DNA of 17,822 nt. It comes from CAYHBO01 sp964354855. GTDB taxonomy: Bacteria; Babelota; Babeliae; Babelales; RVW-14. The notes under the pieces are model-generated. The model had not been told where the DNA came from, searched no databases, and saw only the letters and a list, made by a program, of their open reading frames with translations. The position numbers and the translations under genes are program-made. Location: positions 1-17,822 of the forward strand of contig CAYHBO010000033.1 of assembly GCA_964354855.1 (NCBI GenBank), in the 5' to 3' direction. Positions 1 to 7,903 of the stretch are shown here, piece after piece (the stretch's first letter is position 1; every line of letters begins with the position of its first letter).

Positions 1-120
1 CCATATTTTAATTTAAAACTACTTACCTTAAGTTTTTGTCGGAAAAATAACTGAGTTAGTACATCTTGACCCTCTAAGGGGCGGTGTTAGAGTGGATGAA
101 TGTAAAAATTAAATAAGACT

Positions 121-200
121 GGACCCTGAAACAAGTTCAGGGTAACAAATCAGAAACAGTAACTTACTATGCTTGTCATCCTGAACTTGTTTCAGGATCC
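121..200. repeat. 80-bp palindromic intergenic repeat, GTCATCCTGAAC type
   Basis: Two arms of about 26 bp face each other. The left arm (121-146) reads GGACCCTGAAACAAGTTCAG and onward; the right arm (175-200) reads GTCATCCTGAACTTGTTTCA and onward, ending in GGATCC. Their reverse complements agree at nearly every position, leaving a loop of about 28 bp. It would fold into a long hairpin just upstream of fcl. Its arm ends (GTCATCCT and GGATCC) match those of the other repeats at 7984-8107 and 12819-12941, but the core differs. It looks like a dispersed palindromic (REP/MITE-like) element; no gene for moving it is visible. Confidence 0.75.
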
Positions 201-215
201 ACAAGAATAAGTGAC

Positions 216-221
216 AAAGAG
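216..221 (+). promoter_or_regulatory. Ribosome binding site that favours the GTG start at 229
   Basis: AAAGAG lies 7 bases before the GTG at 229. The other in-frame GTG, at 211, directly follows a stop codon and has only an AGGA inside the palindromic repeat, 13 bases away. The site therefore supports initiation at 229. Confidence 0.45.
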
Positions 222-228
222 CCCTCTT

Positions 229-1161
229 GTGAAACAATCATCAAAAATTTATATAGCGGGACATAACGGGCTGGTAGGCTCAGCAATCATGCGTGAGCTT
301 GATCGCAATGGCTATCAAAACATCATCACTCGTAGCTCTTCACAACTTGATCTGCGTAATCAAAATTCCGTGAATAATTTTTTCTCTCAAGAACAGCCTG
401 AGTATGTTTTTCTAGCTGCCGCAAAAGTTGGTGGCATCGGTGCCAACAGTACCTACCCCGCCGATTTTATTTACGATAACCTGATGATCTCAACGAACAT
501 TATTCATGCTGCGTATCAAAATAACGTAAAAAAATTAATAAATCTTGGGTCATCATGCATTTATCCAAAAGATGCCCCACAGCCGCTTAAAGAAGAATAT
601 TTATTAACAGGGTCGCTAGAAGAAACCAATGAGCCATACGCTTTAGCAAAGATTACTGCTATCAAGCTTTGTGTCGCTTACCATAAACAATATGGATGCA
701 ATTTTATGTCGGCAATGCCGACCAATCTCTATGGTCCTGGTGATAACTATAATCTTGAAACATCTCATGTGCTGCCGGCACTAATCAGAAAATTTCATGA
801 AGCTAAAATACAACAGCAAGCAACGGTAACGCTCTGGGGTACCGGAAAGCCGTATCGAGAATTTTTATATGTAGATGATCTTGCGCGAGCCCTGGTGTTT
901 TTAATGCAACGCTATGATGCTCAGGATATCGGTGAGTTTATTAATATTGGTACCGGGCAGGATATAACCATTCAAGATCTTGCGGCGCTCATCAAAAATA
1001 TTGTTGGCTTTACTGGTGAGATTATATTTGATCCTCAACGGCCTGATGGCACCATACGTAAGCTGCTTGATATTTCACGGATTATGAAATTGGGCTGGAA
1101 GCCTCGTGTTACTTTAAAAAACGGAATACAAATAACATACGAGGCTTATTTACAACATTAA
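229..1161 (+). CDS. fcl: GDP-L-fucose synthase
   Basis: Bifunctional epimerase/reductase that turns GDP-4-keto-6-deoxy-D-mannose into GDP-L-fucose with NADPH in the cytoplasm. The protein is 310 residues (E. coli Fcl is 321). The N-terminal Rossmann motif AGHNGLVGSA, the LGSSCIYP segment and the NEPYALAK motif are all in place. With the start at 229 the catalytic Ser/Tyr/Lys fall at about residues 108, 137 and 141, almost the numbering of the E. coli enzyme (107, 136, 140). That is why 229 (GTG, with AAAGAG upstream) is preferred to the GTG at 211. A palindromic repeat sits just upstream, and gmd, the usual partner, is not in the window. The stop codon lies at the point where the minus-strand reading frame coming from 1526 would also end. 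The family assignment is very secure; the exact start is less so. Confidence 0.95.
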   Translation: MKQSSKIYIAGHNGLVGSAIMRELDRNGYQNIITRSSSQLDLRNQNSVNNFFSQEQPEYVFLAAAKVGGIGANSTYPADFIYDNLMISTNIIHAAYQNNVKKLINLGSSCIYPKDAPQPLKEEYLLTGSLEETNEPYALAKITAIKLCVAYHKQYGCNFMSAMPTNLYGPGDNYNLETSHVLPALIRKFHEAKIQQQATVTLWGTGKPYREFLYVDDLARALVFLMQRYDAQDIGEFINIGTGQDITIQDLAALIKNIVGFTGEIIFDPQRPDGTIRKLLDISRIMKLGWKPRVTLKNGIQITYEAYLQH

Positions 1162-1307
1162 ATTGTTTGAATTATTTCATCTTCACTTAAATCAAATAAT
1201 TTACTTCGTATTAAGGAGAATCTTTGCGATCCTTCCATGTAGTATGGACAACCGGTGTCATATTGTATTCGGATAGTTGTTTTAATCGGCATTCCTGAAT
1301 CATTATC
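1158..1307 (-). pseudogene. Open continuation of the small secreted-protein gene beyond an in-frame TAA
   Basis: The frame of the 72-residue ORF is interrupted by TAA at 1308-1310, then stays open for 49 more codons to a TAA at 1158-1160, overlapping the fcl stop by a few bases. The extra stretch reads like protein: it contains YDTGCPYYMEG, echoing the SDGCPFLY just before the stop, and ends in the acidic DLSEDEIIQTI. The simplest reading is that one nonsense mutation broke a protein of about 122 residues. Alternatives are chance, true readthrough or a sequencing error. No start codon with a good ribosome site is apparent for separate translation of this part. Confidence 0.45.
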
Positions 1308-1526
1308 TTAATATAGAAATGGGCACCCATCGCTTTTAATATAAACCATCCCTTGGGTTTGAAGTACGGAATAAGCATAATAAATGAGTCCTTGGGGTTC
1401 ATGTTGTGCAGGAACAGCTTGAAGTTGTTTTGAAGTCTTCTGTGACTCTTCATGTGATTGAACAATCTCATAAGTAAAAAAACTGACAAAACTTAGTGCA
1501 AGCATCGATTTAATAACACCATTCAT
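1308..1526 (-). CDS. Small predicted secreted protein, probably truncated
   Basis: A 72-residue protein of unknown function with a clear signal peptide over the first 24 or so residues (basic start, hydrophobic LALSFVSFFT, then a polar stretch). The start is well supported: GGAGG at 1534-1538 is 7 bases before the ATG. The signal peptide closely matches that of the next minus-strand gene (2643 to 1618): both have IKS, LSFVSFFT, a Glu and VQ at the same spacing. The mature part shows no domain I recognise. The frame continues past the stop down to 1158, so the original protein was probably about 122 residues. It is convergent with fcl. The start and export signal are clear; whether the gene still works is unknown. 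Confidence 0.6.
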   Translation of the reverse strand: MNGVIKSMLALSFVSFFTYEIVQSHEESQKTSKQLQAVPAQHEPQGLIYYAYSVLQTQGMVYIKSDGCPFLY

Positions 1527-1533
1527 AGGGAAA

Positions 1534-1538
1534 CCTCC
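1534..1538 (-). promoter_or_regulatory. Strong ribosome binding site (GGAGG) for the small secreted protein
   Basis: On the minus strand GGAGG is followed by 7 bases and the ATG at 1526. It supports this frame over the overlapping minus-strand ORF (start 1489), and implies the gene was recently functional. Confidence 0.7.
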
Positions 1539-1617
1539 ATATTTTTATAAATTTTTAGTTAAAATTGCACAGTTGCATAATAACTTTATTAATTTACACA
1601 AAATATGGCGTTTTTAA

Positions 1618-2643
1618 CTAAAAATAAGGGGTTTCTTCTATGGGGATATCAAGATAAGGGGTTCTTTGTACAAGAATATATCTATTGTATCGTTCAAGAT
1701 ATGCGTAGAAACATCCATTGTGCGTAGTTAATTTATAATAAGTGTTGATCCACTCAGACTCGTTCTTTTGCCAAAACGTTGGAGTGTCATCCCAAGACGT
1801 TGGCATGTCATCACGAAGAAAGAAAACGTTATTTGTGGATGAGTCTTGGTAAGCGGGGTAAGTTGGTTTTCCGAATACTTTAACCGCATATGGGTTATGG
1901 CCTCGGAGAGGTTTTGTTTCTGCAGCAGGTAGGGTTTGTGCGGCAAATTGTTCTGATGGATATGCTGTTTCGAATGGACATTTGATACCAAAATCTGTTT
2001 CTTCAGAATTATCCAAAGATCTATTCGGTGAAAATATTGCTGCTTGTGTATGAGGGGATTCAACAATTTCTCCCTCAGGCCTTGGATCTGGTTCTTGGTT
2101 AAGCATGAAGAAAGCAGCTTGCTGAAAATCGGTAAGTGGGATTGTTATTTGCTTAAGAATATTTTTTAAATACGTATCAAAATCTTCAATTTCCATGATT
2201 GACTTTAAAAGCTTAAGAATTTCAATCGCGAGATTAGAAAGCCCTCTTGATGTTGCTAGGGCAATAAAGTCGTCACCAAATGTACTTGGCGCAAGTGCTT
2301 GATCCAGTTCTTTATGGTTATCAAGAATTGATGTAATCCCGTAAACAATGTATTCACTAATTCTGTTTTGAACAGGTGTATCTTGATGTATGTAGAAAAA
2401 GATCAAAAGGTGTAAAAGTGTGTTGTTAAATTCATGGTCAAAGTCTTTATAAGTCAAAAAGTGAGGGATAGATTCTATGGCGCAGCTGATATTGCGAAGA
2501 TCGCTGATGAGAGACTGAGGTAATTTTTTCTCGAATTTCAATTTTCCGCTTTGTTTCTTTGGTCGTTGCATTGCCTGGACAGGTTCTGTAGTAAAAAAGC
2601 TTACAAAACTTAAGATAAAAATCGATTTTATAAAGCTTTTCAT
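1618..2643 (-). CDS. Predicted secreted protein of unknown function
   Basis: A 341-residue protein with an N-terminal signal peptide of about 24 residues (MKSFIKS, hydrophobic FILSFVSFF, then EPVQA as a likely signal peptidase I site). The ATG at 2643 is chosen over the one 14 codons upstream because GGAG at 2652-2655 sits 8 bases before it and the signal peptide then begins properly. The first two thirds look helical. The last third is rich in Pro, Tyr, Trp and charged residues, with a Trp/Phe-rich WDDTPTFW segment and repeated aromatic positions near the C-terminus. I recognise no domain. It shares its signal peptide with the neighbour at 1526. It is divergent from the sugar operon at 2820, with a 176-bp gap in which I found no convincing promoter. 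Its role is unknown; an exported surface or periplasmic protein is an inference. Confidence 0.75.
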   Translation of the reverse strand: MKSFIKSIFILSFVSFFTTEPVQAMQRPKKQSGKLKFEKKLPQSLISDLRNISCAIESIPHFLTYKDFDHEFNNTLLHLLIFFYIHQDTPVQNRISEYIVYGITSILDNHKELDQALAPSTFGDDFIALATSRGLSNLAIEILKLLKSIMEIEDFDTYLKNILKQITIPLTDFQQAAFFMLNQEPDPRPEGEIVESPHTQAAIFSPNRSLDNSEETDFGIKCPFETAYPSEQFAAQTLPAAETKPLRGHNPYAVKVFGKPTYPAYQDSSTNNVFFLRDDMPTSWDDTPTFWQKNESEWINTYYKLTTHNGCFYAYLERYNRYILVQRTPYLDIPIEETPYF

Positions 2644-2819
2644 AACGAATACTCCAGCTTTTTTTTGATTAAGAAAAAATATCAAAAACAGCTTATATGA
2701 AAAAACTCAATATACAATGTATCGGTAGGTTCTTTATTAGATATTGCAAAAACATACGAAGTATTCAAAATACAGCAATAGTTCTAGAAAAAGAGAGATA
2801 AGGCTATTGAGGGTATGTT

Positions 2820-3866
2820 ATGAAGGCAGAATCAATTGCAAGTTATGAACTGATGCATCACAAGCCATTGCGTTGTGCTCTGGAAAATATTGAAAAAACA
2901 AAAAAAAAGATAGTTGTTATTGTTGATACTCAGCGTAAAATTCTTGGAACGGTTACCGATGGGGATATTCGACGTGGGCTTATTTTAGGGCTTAATCTTG
3001 ATTCGCCTATTTCAAAATTTATGAATACAAACCCTACCCTTGTCCTTGAAGGAGAAGAGCTGTTTCCCTATCTCAAAGACCTACAACGTGGGTTATATCG
3101 TCAGATTGTGGTGATCAATAAAAACCGACACCTGGTTAACATTTTATCAGCTGAAGATTTAACACCTGAATTTGATCATGATAAAATTGCCGTTATTATG
3201 GCTGGCGGCAGAGGCAAGCGACTTGGTGTTATAACCGATGATATTCCTAAACCAATGCTTGAGGTAGCAGGTAAACCAATGATTGAATTAATTATTACCA
3301 AATTGCGACTCCATGGGTATCGAACGATTCACATTTCGGTAAATTATAAAAAAGAAGCAATCATTAATTACCTTAAAGATGGTAAAGATTTTGGTGTTGA
3401 TATTCATTACCTAGAAGAAGAAAAACCTTTAGGGACCGCCGGTTCTTTATGTTTATTACCAAAAAATTTAGATAAAAACTTTTTAGTAATAAATGCTGAT
3501 CTTGTTACCAATGTTGATTTATTTGGGCTTGAAAATCAACATAAGCGACTGGAGAAAATAGCGACTATTGGGGTAAAAAATTATGAAGTAGAGGTTCCAT
3601 TTGGGGTTGTGCAGTTTGATGATTCTATGGTTGTACAGACCATTATTGAAAAGCCTCTATACGCTTACTTTATCAGTTCTGGAATTTATTTATTTAAGCC
3701 TGAAGTTCTTCATTATATTCCCCATAATCTTTATCTTGATATGCCTGACTTGTTCAAACTGTTAATAGAAAAAAAAATGGTAGCAGTGTTTCCGTTCTTT
3801 GAATCATGGTATGACGTTGGTCGAATGGAAGATTTGTCTATGGTGAGAGAAATGTTCAATGTATAA
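2820..3866 (+). CDS. ptmE: CBS-domain sugar-1-phosphate guanylyltransferase, PtmE-like
   Basis: Likely activates glucosamine-1-phosphate with GTP, the entry step of the GDP route to legionaminic acid described for Campylobacter PtmE. The 348-residue protein starts with a CBS-pair region (about residues 1-115, with the motif TVTDGDIRR), followed by a nucleotidyltransferase domain. The signature GGRGKR is at 129-134, then IPKPMLEVAGKPM, and the metal-binding Asp of INAD is at about 227. This order of CBS pair then transferase is typical of PtmE and unlike plain RmlA or GlmU. ATG at 2820 has GAGGG 6 bases upstream. It is first in the operon and overlaps the next gene by 8 bases. The choice of GTP and GlcN-1-P is inferred from architecture and neighbours; another hexose-1-phosphate remains possible. 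Confidence 0.85.
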   Translation: MKAESIASYELMHHKPLRCALENIEKTKKKIVVIVDTQRKILGTVTDGDIRRGLILGLNLDSPISKFMNTNPTLVLEGEELFPYLKDLQRGLYRQIVVINKNRHLVNILSAEDLTPEFDHDKIAVIMAGGRGKRLGVITDDIPKPMLEVAGKPMIELIITKLRLHGYRTIHISVNYKKEAIINYLKDGKDFGVDIHYLEEEKPLGTAGSLCLLPKNLDKNFLVINADLVTNVDLFGLENQHKRLEKIATIGVKNYEVEVPFGVVQFDDSMVVQTIIEKPLYAYFISSGIYLFKPEVLHYIPHNLYLDMPDLFKLLIEKKMVAVFPFFESWYDVGRMEDLSMVREMFNV

Positions 3867-4515
3867 CAACAAAAAGATAGTTGCCATTGTGCCAGCACGG
3901 GCAGGTTCAAAAAGATGTATAGGGAAAAATAGACGCCTTCTGCAGGGGAAAAGTTTAGTTGCATGGGCACTTGAAGCCGCGCTAGCGTCTTCTTTTTTAG
4001 ATTTAATTATTGTCAGTACTGATGATCAAGAACTTATGGCTTCACTTAAGCTTTATCCAGATATTTTTTGTATGGAACGACCAACAGATTTGGCAACCGA
4101 TACGGCTACAACGGAAGATGTTTTAGACTATACGATTAGTCAACTTGAAGTGTGCTTTGACTATTGTTTATTGTTACAGCCGACATCACCATTACGATTA
4201 CCGCAAGATATTGATGACATTGTGCGGGCCTGTGTTGATACTGGTAGTATGACGGGGGCTAGCTTTGTGGCGCTAGAAAAACCTACAAACTCTTATGTAG
4301 GAGTAAGCGCCAAGAGCGTGACGCAGTTATCAATGTATGATCGATTATTTCAACTAAATGGTGCTCTTTATTTCTTTGATATAAAAAAATTTTTTATTAC
4401 TAAGCGGCTTATAGACAAAGATACCCTGATTTATACAATGCCATTAGAACGTTCGCTTGATATTGATACGGAAGATGATTTTAACGCGGCGCATATTTTT
4501 TTAGAGAATTTATGA
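3859..4515 (+). CDS. legF: CMP-nonulosonate (legionaminic acid) cytidylyltransferase
   Basis: Activates a nonulosonic acid with CTP to give the CMP-sugar used by transferases; member of the NeuA/acylneuraminate cytidylyltransferase family. At 218 residues it is close to the size of single-domain NeuA. The N-terminal nucleotide loop reads VPARAGSKRCIGKN, followed by the family motifs LLQPTSPLR and, near the end, ERSLDIDTEDDF. The loop is slightly unusual: family members mostly have Ile-Pro where this has Cys-Ile. It overlaps the gene before it by 8 bases and the next by 4 (ATGA), pointing to translational coupling. Preference for legionaminic over N-acetylneuraminic acid is inferred from the adjacent legB and legC; the sequence alone does not settle it. 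Confidence 0.9.
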   Translation: MYNNKKIVAIVPARAGSKRCIGKNRRLLQGKSLVAWALEAALASSFLDLIIVSTDDQELMASLKLYPDIFCMERPTDLATDTATTEDVLDYTISQLEVCFDYCLLLQPTSPLRLPQDIDDIVRACVDTGSMTGASFVALEKPTNSYVGVSAKSVTQLSMYDRLFQLNGALYFFDIKKFFITKRLIDKDTLIYTMPLERSLDIDTEDDFNAAHIFLENL

Positions 4516-5519
4516 AAAAGAAAATTTTAGTTACCGGAGCCGATGGGTTTATTGGATCACACCTTGTAGAAGCATTAGTTAAACGTGATTATGACGTTAA
4601 AGCGTTCTGTCTCTATAATTCTTTTGGTCATAAGGGGTGGTTGGATTCGATTGATGATCATGTTAAAAAAAATATTACCTTTGTTCTTGGCGATATTCGT
4701 GATCAGCACTCAGTTGAATCAGCTATGAAGGGAGTTGATATTGTTTTTAATCTGGCGGCATTAATCGCGATACCTTATTCATACCAAGCTCCTTCTTCCT
4801 ATGTTGATACAAATATTAAAGGGACATTAAATATTGTTCAGGCTGCCAATAATATTGGTGTAGAACAGGTTATTCATACATCTACCAGCGAAGTTTATGG
4901 TACGGCTCAGTATGTTCCCATCGATGAAAAACATCCGTTAGTTGGACAGTCACCCTACTCTGCATCAAAAATTGGAGCTGATCATTTAGCGCTCTCTTTT
5001 CAGAAATCATTTGGGACGCCGGTATCAATAGTTCGACCTTTCAATACTTATGGCCCTAGACAGTCAATGCGCGCGGTTCTTCCAACGATTATGATGCAGC
5101 TGCTCGCTGGTCATAACATTATTAAGTTGGGAAATTTAAACGCAACCCGCGACTTTAGCTTTATTCACGATACCGTTTCAGGCATGATCGCTTTTATTGG
5201 AAATCAGGCATCCATCGGACAGGTGATTAATCTTGGAAGCGGTTATGAAATTAGCATCAAAGAAGTAGCATCTCTCATGGGAAAAATTTTAGGTGTTGAT
5301 GTATTATTCGATGTAGAAAAAAAACGTATTAGACCACAGGATAGCGAAGTAGAACGTTTATGTGCTGATAACACATTAGCAAAAAATATATTATCTTGGA
5401 CCCCACACTATGCGGGGCATAATGGATTAAAGAATGGACTAGCCGAAACGATTGCCTGGTTTAAGGAGAATAAAAATACTCATTTTTATCAAGGGGATGT
5501 GAGTTCTTATGCCGTATAA
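4512..5519 (+). CDS. legB: NAD-dependent nucleotide-sugar 4,6-dehydratase, LegB-like
   Basis: Extended short-chain dehydrogenase that likely converts GDP-GlcNAc to the 4-keto-6-deoxy sugar. It is 335 residues. The NAD-binding motif TGADGFIGSH is at 8-17, followed by NLAALIAIPYSY, TSTSEVYGTA and the catalytic YSASK (Tyr149, Lys153); RPFNTYGPRQS follows. This pattern, especially NLAALIAIPYSY, is characteristic of the LegB group rather than RmlB or GalE. It overlaps legF by 4 bases and legC by 11. GDP rather than UDP as carrier is inferred from the PtmE-like gene at the head of the operon. Confidence 0.92.
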   Translation: MKKKILVTGADGFIGSHLVEALVKRDYDVKAFCLYNSFGHKGWLDSIDDHVKKNITFVLGDIRDQHSVESAMKGVDIVFNLAALIAIPYSYQAPSSYVDTNIKGTLNIVQAANNIGVEQVIHTSTSEVYGTAQYVPIDEKHPLVGQSPYSASKIGADHLALSFQKSFGTPVSIVRPFNTYGPRQSMRAVLPTIMMQLLAGHNIIKLGNLNATRDFSFIHDTVSGMIAFIGNQASIGQVINLGSGYEISIKEVASLMGKILGVDVLFDVEKKRIRPQDSEVERLCADNTLAKNILSWTPHYAGHNGLKNGLAETIAWFKENKNTHFYQGDVSSYAV

Positions 5520-6741
5520 AAATTACGTTTATGACACACTATTATCTTCTCTTAAACAATGTTTATTGATAGATCAACCATTACAGCTTCATGAGCCCTT
5601 CTTCTCTCACGCTGAAGAGGCTAATGTTATTGCTTGTATCAAGACGGGATGGGTTTCATATCAAGGTCAATTTGTTAAAGATTTTGAAACAGAGCTCGCA
5701 CGAGTATGTGGAGCTCGTCATGCAATTTTAGTTGCAAGTGGGACCGTAGCATTATTTGTGGCATTAAAAAATGTTGGGGTCCAAAAAGACCATGAAGTTT
5801 TAGTTCCTTCATTAACGTTTGTTGCAACCGCTAATGCGGTACAGCATATTGGCGCCATTGCTCATTTTATTGAGGTTAGTCGCAATAATCTTGGGATAGA
5901 TGTTGAAATGCTTGATAACTATTTAAGTACCATTGGAACATTCAATAGTCATGGTGAATGTATTAATAAATTAACGGGTAGGGTCATTAAAGCGATTGTA
6001 CCGGTTCATATTTTTGGTCATCCCGTGAACATGGATCCATTACTTGTAGTTGCTAAAAAATATGGACTTGTTGTTGTTGAGGATGCGGCAGAATCGGTTG
6101 GATCTTTGTATAAAGGGCGTCCTGTAGGAGCATTGAGTGACATTGGTATTTTAAGTTTTAATGGCAACAAAATCATTACAACCGGTGGCGGTGGGGCAAT
6201 TATTACCAATAACGATGCAATAGCTGCGCAGATTAAACATGAAACAACAACGGCAAAAAAACCTCATGCTTATGAATTTGAACATGATCAGATTGGTTAT
6301 AATTTTAGAATGCCCAATCTTAATGCTGCGTTGGGGCTAGCTCAGCTGGAGAGACTTGATTATTTTGTCCAGCAAAAAAGATTACTTGCGGCATCATATG
6401 AGCAAGCGTTTTATCACCATGAATATGCTACATTTGTGAAAGAACCAGTTTATGCCAAAAGCAATTATTGGCTTAATGCACTTATGTTGCGCGATAATTG
6501 TGTGTCACTTAAAAATGAACTACTGAGATCTCTCCATCAAGATAAAATTTATGCTCGCCCACTTTGGAAGCCTCTCCATCAGCTAGAAATCTATCAACAC
6601 AATCCAAGAGCTTCTGATCTTTCTGTAACTGATGATTTGTATAATCGATTAATATGTTTACCGAGTAGCGTGTTTTTATATGAGCGAAAACAAGAAAATT
6701 TGCGTAGTCACATGCAGCAGAGCGGACTATTGGCTTCTTAA
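5509..6741 (+). CDS. legC: PLP-dependent sugar aminotransferase, LegC-like
   Basis: DegT/DnrJ/EryC1-type aminotransferase that would aminate C4 of the 4-keto sugar made by LegB. It has 410 residues. The segment before the PLP lysine reads SFNGNK with Lys221, followed by a glycine run; VEDAAESVGS and GYNFRMPNLNAALG are also classic for the family. The N-terminus has about 25 extra residues before the usual start of the fold, common in LegC. The normal C-terminal landmark LPSS is present near residue 383, but the frame runs on for about 25 more residues, all overlapping the start of the next gene. The start overlaps legB by 11 bases; AAGGGG lies 12 bases before the ATG. Confidence 0.92.
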   Translation: MPYKNYVYDTLLSSLKQCLLIDQPLQLHEPFFSHAEEANVIACIKTGWVSYQGQFVKDFETELARVCGARHAILVASGTVALFVALKNVGVQKDHEVLVPSLTFVATANAVQHIGAIAHFIEVSRNNLGIDVEMLDNYLSTIGTFNSHGECINKLTGRVIKAIVPVHIFGHPVNMDPLLVVAKKYGLVVVEDAAESVGSLYKGRPVGALSDIGILSFNGNKIITTGGGGAIITNNDAIAAQIKHETTTAKKPHAYEFEHDQIGYNFRMPNLNAALGLAQLERLDYFVQQKRLLAASYEQAFYHHEYATFVKEPVYAKSNYWLNALMLRDNCVSLKNELLRSLHQDKIYARPLWKPLHQLEIYQHNPRASDLSVTDDLYNRLICLPSSVFLYERKQENLRSHMQQSGLLAS

Positions 6742-7849
6742 AGAGTTGATTACGTTGCTTCATCAGGATAAGCATATTGATCTTCAATTATTCGTTACCG
6801 GTGGACACTTAGTTAAAAGTCAGGGGCATACCCTTAATAATATTATAACTGATGGGTTTACGGTTACGGCTACCATTGAATCGACAATTTCTTCAGATAG
6901 TTATCTTGGTATGACTAAAACGATTGGGTTAACGGTTATTAGTTTCGCTGACCATTATGCTCTATTTAAACCTGACCTTGTGGTGGTTCTTGGGGATCGA
7001 TTTGAAACACTCGCAGCAGCTCTTGCCGCTTATTCGCTCAAAATTCCTGTTGCACATATTCATGGCGGAGAATTAAGCTTTGGGGCACTTGATGATAATT
7101 TTAGACATGCCATTACCAAATTCTCTTCTTTGCATTTTGTTTCACATGAACGGTATGGTCAACGAGTCCGCCAGTTGGGTGAAGATCCGGCAAGTATTTA
7201 TGTTGTAGGGGCTCCCTGTGTAGATCAAATCCAGGAAGTACCAATGCCGAGAGCAATTGTTTTACAGGCGCTAGCACTTACTCCAGGCAGTCGATACGTT
7301 CTTTTTTGTTATCATTCCAGTACAACAGGATCTATTGATGATGATCTACAGATCGCAAAAAATTGTTTAGATGCGCTGCTTGCTCAAACCGAGTTTGATA
7401 TTGTTATTACTAAGGCAAATATTGATCCTGGCGGGGAGCAACTTAATACATGCTATGATCTGTACGTATTAAAATATCCTAATCGTATACGTCTTTTTAG
7501 AGCCCTAGGAGGAGAATTATATTTTGGAGCTATTACGCACAGTGAATTTTTTATCGGGAACTCTTCCAGTGGCATTATTGAAGTACACTACTTTAAAAAA
7601 GCGGCTATTAATGTTGGACGACGACAAGAAGAACGCATTACTTCATCGGCCGTTTATCATTGTGATGGTAGTTATGTTGGGTTGATAACCGCTATAAGAA
7701 CCGTACAAGAGTCAGCCTGGAGAACTCTAAATGTAGTAGAAGCTGAACCAGTTTATGGCAAGAGTGGTTTTGTTTCGAAAAAAATATTTGATGTCTTATG
7801 TGATCCGTCCAGAACAGCATTTGGGTATAAAAAATTTTTTGATAGGTAA
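6680..7849 (+). CDS. legG: NDP-sugar hydrolysing 2-epimerase, LegG/NeuC-like
   Basis: Removes the nucleotide and inverts C2 to give the free 2,4-diacetamido-6-deoxymannose that LegI condenses. The 389-residue protein has VVVLGDRFETLAAA, then HIHGGE at 126-131, DDNFRHAITKFSSLHFVS and, near the C-terminus, GNSSSGIIEV: the complete NeuC/WecB-type set. The start at 6680 is needed because the conserved N-terminal strand and the RADY motif come directly after it. This makes a 62-base overlap with legC. The N-terminal motif is TCSRADYW where the family normally has TGTRADYG, an unusual variation next to the active site. A 399-base gap with repeats follows. Specificity for the GDP-linked diamino sugar rather than UDP-GlcNAc is inferred from context. 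Confidence 0.9.
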   Translation: MSENKKICVVTCSRADYWLLKELITLLHQDKHIDLQLFVTGGHLVKSQGHTLNNIITDGFTVTATIESTISSDSYLGMTKTIGLTVISFADHYALFKPDLVVVLGDRFETLAAALAAYSLKIPVAHIHGGELSFGALDDNFRHAITKFSSLHFVSHERYGQRVRQLGEDPASIYVVGAPCVDQIQEVPMPRAIVLQALALTPGSRYVLFCYHSSTTGSIDDDLQIAKNCLDALLAQTEFDIVITKANIDPGGEQLNTCYDLYVLKYPNRIRLFRALGGELYFGAITHSEFFIGNSSSGIIEVHYFKKAAINVGRRQEERITSSAVYHCDGSYVGLITAIRTVQESAWRTLNVVEAEPVYGKSGFVSKKIFDVLCDPSRTAFGYKKFFDR

Positions 7850-7903
7850 AGACTCAGTGCTTGATAAAGTTTGACGTATTCTTACAATGTTATTTAATTT
7901 TAC

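Noticed and set aside
1..120. Possible end of an upstream gene (open frame 1-51, stop at 52-54)
   Set aside because: Only 17 codons, no recognisable motif; cannot be told from non-coding sequence.
1211..1489. Minus-strand ORF of 92 codons
   Set aside because: Out of frame with the well-supported start at 1526, and it lacks the signal peptide and ribosome site; the alternative frame explains the region better.
1551..1625. Inverted pair TTTTTAGTTAAAA (1552-1564) and TTTTTAACTAAAAA (1611-1624)
   Set aside because: Very AT-rich arms 46 bases apart, easily found by chance, and one arm includes a stop codon of the secreted-protein gene. No other support for a terminator or element.
2644..2819. 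Promoters in the divergent gap between the secreted-protein gene and ptmE
   Set aside because: TTGCAA at 2744 and TTGATT at 2665 lack matching -10 boxes at proper spacing. A promoter is likely here, but I cannot place it.
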